Below, piece after piece: positions 56,450 to 64,000 of a DNA stretch of 64,000 nucleotides; position 1 is the first letter of the stretch, and each line of letters opens with the position of its first letter. A program made the translations under genes and the position numbers. Origin of the DNA: Coniochaeta sp. PMI_546 (lineage: Eukaryota > Ascomycota > Sordariomycetes > Coniochaetales > Coniochaetaceae). The stretch lies in NCBI GenBank assembly GCA_021432605.1, contig MU271143.1, forward strand, positions 2,799,277-2,863,276. Direction: 5' to 3'. Below the pieces are notes generated by a model, which had not been told where the DNA came from, did not search any database, and saw only the letters and a program-made list of their open reading frames with translations.

Positions 56450-58433
56450 TCAACCGTCAATCTCAATGTACTCGATATCCACAGGAAGATACACGTCCAC
56501 CTCCTCGTCCTCGACGGGACCCCCTTCGTCGTCGGTGTTGTCGGCATCGTACGCATGCTCGTGGTCCAGCTCGAACTCCTGCTCGTACCCGTCCACGATG
56601 GGGAGGAAGTCGTTGAGTTCAACCTGGTGGTCGTCGCTCTCCGGGTCGCGGTCCGATATCTTCCAGAACGCCGTCGGTCCGCACGGGCCGTGCGGGTCGT
56701 GGTCCCTTGTGCATCGTCAGAACGTGCGGTCAGGCATCAAGTTATCGTATCACACTGGACGTAGAAGCGAATGACATAGGTAAGGGGTAAAAGGAGGAAG
56801 GGGCCAATTTTCATACTTCTCGAACCAGTTACCAACAACGCCCCTGGCCGACCGCCGACCGCCAATCTGGATCCCTTCGCTCTTCCACCTCTCCTGGCCG
56901 CTAAAGATGGAGTAGGTCGTCCACCTCACCTCCCCCTCGGGCGTCATCCTCGCAGTGCCTTTAATACCTTCAAAGTCAGCAAGAGTAAATCCCCCCTCGT
57001 CGGCATTACACCAGACAGTTAATAACTTGGGGGGGGGGGAAAGGGGCAAAAAGCAAAAAGAAGAAAAGACTTCACCATAAAGCCGAACCCTACCTCTCAG
57101 ATCCGAATCCGCGTTATCGTCCCAGCTCGAGTCCAGACTCCTCGAAAACCCCCTAAAGTGCACCACCGGCCCGTCCCCGTCCCCCTCCTCCGGGTCCGTG
57201 ATGTCGGTGACGTGTATCTTCATCAGTATCAGCCTCGTGGCCTCGAACGTGTCCAAGGCGGGGCGGGGCACGTTGTCCGGTATCTCGTCGCCGATGGGAA
57301 AATTGTACGAGAAGAAGTCGTTGTAGTCGAGGAAACACACGACCCGCAGCCACGTGCCGGAGACGTCGTACGGGTCCCGCCTCTCGAGCTCGGTCTGCTC
57401 CCGTCCCAGCTCCGAGGCGGGCGGCCAGGGGATGTAGCTCCCCTCCCAGGGCCCCGCGAAGGGCCTGTCCCAGAAGTGAGCGAAGATGGAGAAGCTGTCG
57501 AGGCTCTTGTTCTTGATGTTGCTGCGCAGGACGAGCAGGATGGCCTCGACCTTCTCCCAGTCGACCCTCAGGCTGCCGTCGCCCATGAAGGGCCCCCAGT
57601 GCGTCTCCTCCGTGTACTCGCGCAGGTCGTACACCTTGCTGCAGGCGAAGGGGTACATGCGCGAGGACCGGGTCCGGCCGTGCTTGAGCAGCGGCGAGCC
57701 GTAGAGGCAGTGCAGGTGCGCGCTCATCTGGTGCTCGGGCTTGGGCGGGTCGGAGAAGTTCTTGGTCTCGCCGCGGGCGCGCTCGAAGATGAAGGACCGC
57801 GAGAGGAAGGCGGTCCGGTTGGTCTCGTCCGAGAACAGGTCGGCGAGGAGGCCGGCGTTGCGGGACGGGGCCGAGGTCACGGAGCGGGTGGGCCGCTCGA
57901 GGGGGGAACGGGCGGAGTGGGCGAGGAGGCGGGTCGTGGTGTCGTAGACAAAGGCGAGCTCGGACTTCTGTTATGGGGTGACAAAAGGTAACCATCAGAA
58001 ATTCCGCTGAAGAAGGCGAGCAGCTCCCCGTTACCCGCGGACGACGAGACAGCAACACTGTTTGCACTTGCGCTCTCCCCCGGCACGTACCTTGTCGAGG
58101 CCCTTGCTCATGCATATGGCCCGCAGCCGGACGTAGTCCTTGATCTCCTTCTCCCAGTCGAGGTCGGCTGAGGGTGGATCATCCTGGCGCGACGATGTTA
58201 GTGGTCGGAGGGCCCAAAAGTGCAGATTTCGAAAAAATATGTCAGGTACCGCAGGGCACACAGGCAGGCCTTACTAGCTTCCGGTAGTACAGCTCGCGGA
58301 ACAGCGCCCGATTGCCGTCGATGAAGGTCAGCAGGTGCCGGCATGTCTGCCGCACGTAGGCCGTGTCTTCGGGTTCTACATGGCTCAGGATGTTGTGGAG
58401 TATCTCTGGTGGCAGTTGTGTCAGGTGTACCAT
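56450..58433 (-). CDS. F-box protein, probable SCF substrate adaptor
   Basis: Predicted SCF ubiquitin-ligase adaptor. Exons 58433-58275, 58183-58091, 57967-57076, 56958-56817, 56705-56450; phases 0, 0, 1, 2; predicted 513 residues. The F-box is at residues 1-45 (LTQLPPEILHNILSHVEPED, then VRQTCRHLLTFI). The ATG at 58433 was chosen; the longer frame begins at GTG. The body matches a fungal F-box family with an unassigned C-terminal domain: HCLYGSPLLKHGRTRSSRMY, ACSKVYDLREYTEETHWGPF, WTTYSIFSGQERWKSEGIQI, GGRRSARGVVGNWFEK. The final exon (DHDPHGPCGPTAFWKISD) ends in an acidic tail rich in D/E and Y. Intron 3 contains a run of C and A/T-rich sequence. Substrate unknown. Confidence 0.85.
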
Positions 58434-60369
58434 GGTGCCGGCTTCAGGGTTCACGTTCACGTTGTTCCGGCCTCAGTCCTGTCTTTTCACTGCGTCTTTA
58501 TCGGATGATACCTTTATGTATATTAGCTAGCTGCCTGATGTGGTTCGGCGAGTGATAGCAGAGCGTTGAGAGGGCGGCGTTGAGCACTTTGATACTAAGG
58601 TACTGTTGATATCCTGCCTGGCAAAGTTGCGGATGACAGTTCCGGAAAGTGCAGTTCTGAGGCTGCTGATAACGCGGTGACCCGGCTAACTAAGGTACCC
58701 TTATTGCAATCCCGAGGTTGCGAGGAATGATGACGGGCGCCGGCGATGAGACCACAGCTGATGGCGAGCTCGACATCGGAGTTAAAGATGCACCAGCAAT
58801 TCAGCGGATCTCGGCTGCGGGGTTCAACTCCGGGAAGCTATCGATAAGCCCAAACTCCAAAGTCCGAGCGCGGGGGGATGGAGGAGGCGAGGAGCAGGGA
58901 GGAAGGAAGCAGCCCCACTCAGCCCCTGGTGCCCCTCTTCTCTGCCCCTCTTCTCAGTACCTAAGGTACACAGGTACCTAGGTAGGGTAGTACATCCACC
59001 TGAGGCAAGGTACCTAATTAGGAGAGGGGGATCTCAATTCATTCTTTGTCTTGGACCGTAATCCGGACAGGACAGTGAAGAGGCATTCAGACAGCCAGTT
59101 CGGAACAACTTTGCCAGATAATATATCTGCATCACATGCAAGAAAAGAAAAGAGTCGGTTCTGTCCCGTCTGCTATGTATAGCCTCACCCTGAGCAGTCT
59201 CGCTTCATCATCATCGGTACCGGCTTCAAACGTTGCCCTCTTCCGTGTTTGATCTGCCGCAGACGGGACATGCAACAAAGGAACACCCGCATTGGAGCGG
59301 CCCTTCACTTCTATTTTCCAAGTCAGGTCCCGGCAGGTTCTAAGGCAACGCGGACGAACCCACATGTCGACAGATTCACGGATGGTCCACTGACCCCCAC
59401 GCTATTCTTCAACGGCTCGCGCCTTTCCTCGCTGATCTATCTGATCCTTGATATTATAGCCTCGCTATCGGACGACGAGTTCAAGGCGTACCTCAGGTAG
59501 ATAGCCAGACGGGGCTGTTTCGATAAGTTATGGAGCCATCCGTGATCCTGCCCATCTGACCTGTCAGCTTTCGGATAGAGCAAAAGATATTATGGCGTGA
59601 CCCAAAGCTTGATTGCTGACGTGCAGACTGCTCTTCATTCATACTACCTATGTATACACACACGCCATTGTGCTGGGCGTCAGCTCATTTGCAAGTAATC
59701 AAATCCTGGGCCGTCTCAGCCGTCTGCGTGCCTATTCTGTGTGCGACGCAGCAGACCGTGACCGTAACCGTGACGGTAATGGCGATGGTGACCGAAGAGC
59801 TGGAGGTCACCCTGTTCCTTAGCACCGCATATCCTTCCTTCCTGTTGATGCGGACCGAGACCTATCTTACTCTCACCAACACCATCGGCTTCGGTTCCTC
59901 ATATACTAGCGATAGAGAGTAGGAATTTGAATAGAACAGCAAACGCAGGTCCGTACCAGGACAGATTATGGGTATACGGTACACAGAAAAGCAAGTCCAC
60001 TGTCCCTCTCTATGACATCGTTCGGAAGGGAAGTGGGAGACGACCATCTGCCACGCCGAGGGTAAAGGACCTCCCCAAAAGAAGAAAACCACCGTCTTTT
60101 GGCCCCCGTTCCCTCATCTTGCCAAAATGCATACACATCGGAATATTTCTTTCTCGCATTCCCTTGAATCCCCCTTCCCGACTCTTCCAATATACAGTCA
60201 AACATAGGGAAAACATATGTGGACCAAAGTTCATCATCCTGCCGAATGTCCACCCGACAAGCCCCGTACGCCTCTTGCCACCTCATAAACCGTCTTTGGG
60301 TGGCCTCCCATGTCACCCTCGATATTTGGCAACAACAGCCCACCCCAAACACCGCCGTAGCCCCCTTCC
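58434..60369. other. 1.94-kb interval, F-box gene promoter
   Basis: This holds the F-box gene promoter and the 3' flank of the C2H2 regulator. It includes the densest block of the AGGTACCT/ACCTAGGT motif (58957-59022). Frames of 60-90 codons at 58.7-59.9 kb show no family similarity. No RNA gene seen. Confidence 0.4.
58957..59022. repeat. Dense AGGTACCT/ACCTAGGT motif cluster
   Basis: Within about 65 bp occur GTACCTAAGGTAC, AGGTACCTAGGTAG, GTAGTAC, CACCTGAGG and AAGGTACCTAATTAGG. The units are palindromic or nearly so (GGTACC, CCTAGG) and recur elsewhere in the window only between genes. Confidence 0.6.
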
Positions 60370-63300
60370 TTACCCAGTCCCAGCCCCATTATTCAAATTG
60401 ACACAGTTTTGTATGAGCGTGGCCCCCTCCTGGAGCAGCTCCCACCGCGTCTCATCAAATGTATCCTTGAGAATCATCATCAGCGCCGTATTCTGGTTGA
60501 TCCCCTTCATGAGCTTCAGCTCCTCCGGGCTCGACACCTGGCTGTACTTGAGCAGGTACGCCCGCATCTGCCGCGTCTTCTCCTGCTGCGTCGTCGGCAG
60601 AGGGACCCCCGGGCACGGCCCTTCCAGCGCGTACCCGTAGGACCAGACCACCAGCGCGGCAAAGTACAGCACCCAGGGCCGGTTGAGCAGCACGTCGTCG
60701 CGCGCGGAGTATGGCTCTGTCGAGGGTGTGTACCCGGCGGGCGGCGACATCCGCGAGTCCTCCGGACAGAGGACCGAGGCGAGGAACTTGAGCGCGTAGC
60801 AGGTCGCGTCTCGGGCCTTGGCGGACGGAGCCCATATGTCCTTCATCCGGCGTTGCGCGCTGTTCAGGTCCTGCTGCCCGATGGCGCGGCCGAGGAGTCG
60901 CTTGGCGCGTGCAAATATCTGGCAGTCCACGATATCGACATGCATCGCCATGTGTGCCAGGTGATGCAGCACGGTCCGGCTCTCAAAGACCACGTTGGCC
61001 TCGTTCCGTCTCGCGTCGTCGTTGTAATAGGGATCAGACATGGAGAGAGACTTGTCGAAGTCGCTCTTCCACGAGTCGAAAGCCCTTGTCAGGGTGCCCC
61101 GCCACTTGTCGCGCCCGCCCAGATTGACGCCGCTCAGGGAGTTTACTTGCAGATCTCGTTGGTTCATGTGCCAACTGACGCTCAGAAGCCCAGCCATCAG
61201 GATGGTCCGGCCAAACGAGTTGGTCTGCACTTCTTGGTTGTTCAATGTCCGCTTCAGGCCCTCCAGGAACGAGATCGGCTTGTTGCCGCTCGACATGATG
61301 TGAGCCTCGATCCTTCCAACCTCGGCCCCGCTCGTAGCCTTCCATAGCTTCTCGTCGCACGGGAGGGGAAGTCGCATCTCGTGGGCCACCATGACGGTCG
61401 AGTGGCCGAACATGGTGGCGTGGATCGAGTCGATCACGAATGCCGCGAATGCTGCGCGGCGGGTCGACTCGTTCGTTATCCAGTGGTTCCACCATTCATC
61501 CGGAGTATGTGCCGCCCCGGATGTTGACGAGTGCCTCGATCCGTTCTGCTTCTCCGGGTCTCTCGGGTTAGGCGGCGAATCTAATGCCGACTTGCCGATG
61601 AGTGCACGGCCACGGCGCATGAGTGTGATGGTGGTTGCGTGGTGTATGTGAGCCCGCTCATGGAGCTCTCTGGTCGAGTACATCTTCTCATACAGCTCGA
61701 GCAGCAAGAGAGTCTGGAACACCCACAGCTTCGCCGGTGGCCTGCAGTTGGTGTCCTGGAACATCTCCCACCGGAGATGCCACGCGAGGAAGTTGGACAG
61801 CTTTGCCCCGGCCTTTGTCAACTTCTGACCGTGACTCTTGTCCAGACAAGCCGCACCAATGGTCATCATGGCGATCAGGAGCAGATTCGGCGTCTTATCT
61901 GGCTGGAATGTTGGCTTATGCAGGATTGGAATCTGATCACTGAAATGGAACCAGTATGACCCGATGTACATCTGCATCATCCGCCGACTGAGCATGTGAG
62001 TATCCTCATTCCGGTCGCCGTCAATGATGCTGTCTCGCTGGCGCTCAATGGGCGCATGTCCATTCTCGTGGAACCTCTCCTTGATGAACTCGAATATCTC
62101 GTCGCTCTTGTCGTTGGAGATGATCGACTCGGGAAGGTTCTGGTCGAGAAGGTTCGTCACGGACATTACCTGTTGAGGTGCTACAGAAGGGGGGTAATAT
62201 CCTGTCGCATGCTCTGGGCCGTAGTACGGAACAGCGTATTGATTGAATTCGCCGTAAGAGCTAGGAGATTTTGTTAGCTATGTCGCACTGTACACGCCGA
62301 TGCGCACAGGTAAAGCGTCTTGTACTTACTTGTAGCTTGGCATCTGCGCCCCAATCAGAGGAGAACCGTCGCCGGGTTGGGTGTTGGTGGTACTGAACAG
62401 ATACGCCATGAAGTCTTCTGGCATGCCTACGTAAGGTGACTTGTTCAACATACTGTCGGTCGGGCCGAAGATGGGGATGGTCGTTGGCATGCTCATTTGA
62501 TCCAGGAGCATCATGTCACTAGACTGTTGTTGATGGTTATGCTCAGAATACTCCGAGGAGGTAGGTGGAGCATACGTCTGCTGGGACTCGCGCGGAACAG
62601 GTGCCGATGTTGTCGAGAAATCAGACGGGGGCAGAGTAAAGGGCGTGAAGTTCTGAGGCGGCACATATTGCGGCGCCCCCGTAGAGGACTGCGGTGTGTT
62701 GTGTGTTTGGCTATGATAACCGGGTTGTGTGGACATGGGCGACATGTATGGACCGGCATTGGTCTGAACAGACGGCCGTTGTGGCCCTGCAGGTGATTGA
62801 TGCGGCCCCCGTTGACCGGGCCCATTGTGGTAGCCGCCTTCATGATGCAGATAGTCAACGCCGTTGGTATGGTGGCCATTAGGGTATCCAGTCGGTGGAG
62901 TGTTGGTCATGGGCGTGTACGGGCTACCCATCGCGTCTTTGGGAGAATGGTACGGCATGCCCATGTGGTTGAACTTGCCGTATGCAGTACTAGGACGGTT
63001 GACTTCCGGAGATATCGACCCAGCGTGCGGGAATGACTGTCGGCCGTCTACAACCGGAGAGGCTTGCCCCATGAAAGAAGACGGAAGCGAATCCTTACGG
63101 TTTAGTGCTGACCCCTTGGCTGTGTGCCGGTCTTTATGCCGGTTGCACAGGTCTAGTCGCACAAAGGTTCGGGTGCAGTCGCCCCAGTCGCACCTGTAGA
63201 CTTGTTTTGGGTTGTGATTTAGTTGATGACGGTACCTATTATTCCAGTCATTAGTTGTGGCCACACATCATGACTCTAAGGGGAAAAAGCCGTACAGATG

Positions 63301-63648
63301 TTCTGCTCTCGAATAACTCTTGCCGCAGCCCTTCTCCGGACACTCAAACTTCTTGTCGAGGCCCTTGCGGCTCCGGCGGCGCTTCCGGGCTGGGCCCCCG
63401 TCAGAGTTTGACGAATTTGCATGGTTACCGTCCGCGTCGCCATCCATGGCGTTGTCCAGTTCGAAACCGTCGGCATCTTTGGTCTCGGACCGGTTCCGAA
63501 CCCGTCCTCTGTCCAACTCGTCCTCCAGCTTGACTTGATGCGGCGGCGTCGGTTCTTGCTTCGGAGCTGACGGCATGGCTGGGTTCGACCGGCGGACTGG
63601 TATCACAGAGTCGATATCACTTCTCTGTGTCGTCACAACGGACAGCAT
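60370..63648 (-). CDS. C2H2 zinc-finger transcription factor with fungal-trans domain
   Basis: Predicted nuclear regulator. Exons 63648-63296, 63235-62330, 62260-60370; phases 2 and 2; predicted 1049 residues from the ATG at 63648 (a longer frame begins at GTG). After a nuclear-signal-like patch (ARKRRRSRKGLDKK) two C2H2 fingers lie near residues 100-155: FECPEKGCGKSYSRAEHL, with its two His completed across intron 1 (YRHQLNH), and YRCDWGDCTRTFVRLDLCNR followed by HKDRH. A long P/Q/S/H-rich region follows (SPVVDGRQSF .. YGPEHATGYYPPS). The C-terminal ~550 residues form a fungal-specific trans domain: YWFHFSDQIPILHKPTF, LLLIAMMTIGAACLD, WVFQTLLLLELYEKMYS, and later WVLYFAALVVWSYGYALEGP. This layout is known in ADR1/KLF1-like factors; targets cannot be predicted. 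Confidence 0.88.
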
Positions 63649-64000
63649 GTTCCACAAGCAATGGCGAAAGCCTAAGCTTCTGGGGGTTGCTGTTGCGCAC
63701 AGCACGATGCTTTCTGCTGCGAGCGAAGCGAATTCGGTATCGTGCAGGCCGTGGTACGTCTCGAGCACGAGTGCTGGAAAGGCCTATGCGCGGTACAAAT
63801 GCCCAACCAAGACCACCAAAGTTGTCGGGAACCGTTACACAGCCAGATCAGGGCAACAGCCCGGCGGTGTTGAAGAGCGACGATAAGAGGCGAATGTTTG
63901 TACAGACTGTCGCAGCACTGCGAGAGGTTGCGCTTCGATTACAGCCGCGCCAAAGCGGGCGATGCGACCGACTGGCCGTCCAATCTCCTCCAAGCGATTC
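63649..64000. other. Upstream flank of the C2H2 gene, window edge
   Basis: This presumably contains the 5' UTR and part of the promoter of the C2H2 factor. The coding frame stays open upstream to a GTG at 63768 but without an ATG. No other feature seen. Confidence 0.4.

Noticed and set aside
57158-57991. 277-codon open frame antisense to the F-box gene
   Set aside because: It matches codon-bias shadow pattern and has no motif; the F-box exon opposite is well supported.

Overview
The window is nuclear DNA of a filamentous ascomycete (Pezizomycotina), most likely a Sordariomycete. The evidence is short introns of about 50-200 nt with GTAAGT-like donors, CTAAC/CTGAC branch points and CAG/TAG acceptors, dense genes on both strands, and typical fungal families (Zn2Cys6 and C2H2 regulators, a DHA14 efflux pump, GT69, GH76, a SUR7 protein, GPI-anchored wall proteins, a fungal MscL and a Neurospora-type copper metallothionein). 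I see no rRNA, CRISPR or intact transposon, and no sign of an AT-rich RIP-mutated block.

Layout. 0.4-9.5 kb: hexose transporter with a Q/P/Y-rich tail (-), a gene-poor 3.2 kb, a GT69 CAP59-like mannosyltransferase (+), and a Cys-rich GPI protein (-). 11-15 kb: divergent folate gene (HPPK-DHPS, -) and nitronate monooxygenase (+). 16-19 kb: SUR7/PalI membrane protein followed by an MscL-type mechanosensitive channel with a C-terminal zinc-ribbon motif (both +). 19-27 kb: an accessory-looking block in which a Zn2Cys6 regulator (+) and a DHA14 efflux pump (-) lie tail to tail, flanked on each side by a GPI-anchored protein of the same family. 28-34 kb: GH76 wall mannanase (+), HIS5 (-), CE16/GDSL esterase (+). 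36-46 kb: methylenetetrahydrofolate reductase (+), an RBM26/27-like RNA-binding protein (-) and elongation factor 2 (-). 48-56 kb: acetolactate synthase (+), a 30-residue metallothionein (-), galactokinase (+), PEX12 (-). 56-64 kb: F-box protein (-) and a large C2H2/fungal-trans regulator (-), whose promoter runs off the window.

Functionally this is mostly conserved core metabolism and translation: folate and one-carbon (HPPK-DHPS, MTHFR), amino acids (HIS5, ILV2), galactose (GAL1), peroxisome import (PEX12), translation (EF-2). Cell-surface genes are interspersed (GT69, GH76, CE16, SUR7, MscL, three GPI proteins). Gene models were spliced by eye, checking reading phase at every junction; they are predictions without transcript support.

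The most interesting items are the tiny spliced metallothionein gene at 51.3-51.5 kb with two tandem 7-4-7 palindromes in its upstream region, the regulator/efflux pair bracketed by paralogous GPI genes, the fungal MscL with a zinc-ribbon tail beside a SUR7 gene, the 8-nt first coding exon of EF-2, and a recurrent AGGTACCT/ACCTAGGT motif confined to intergenic DNA.
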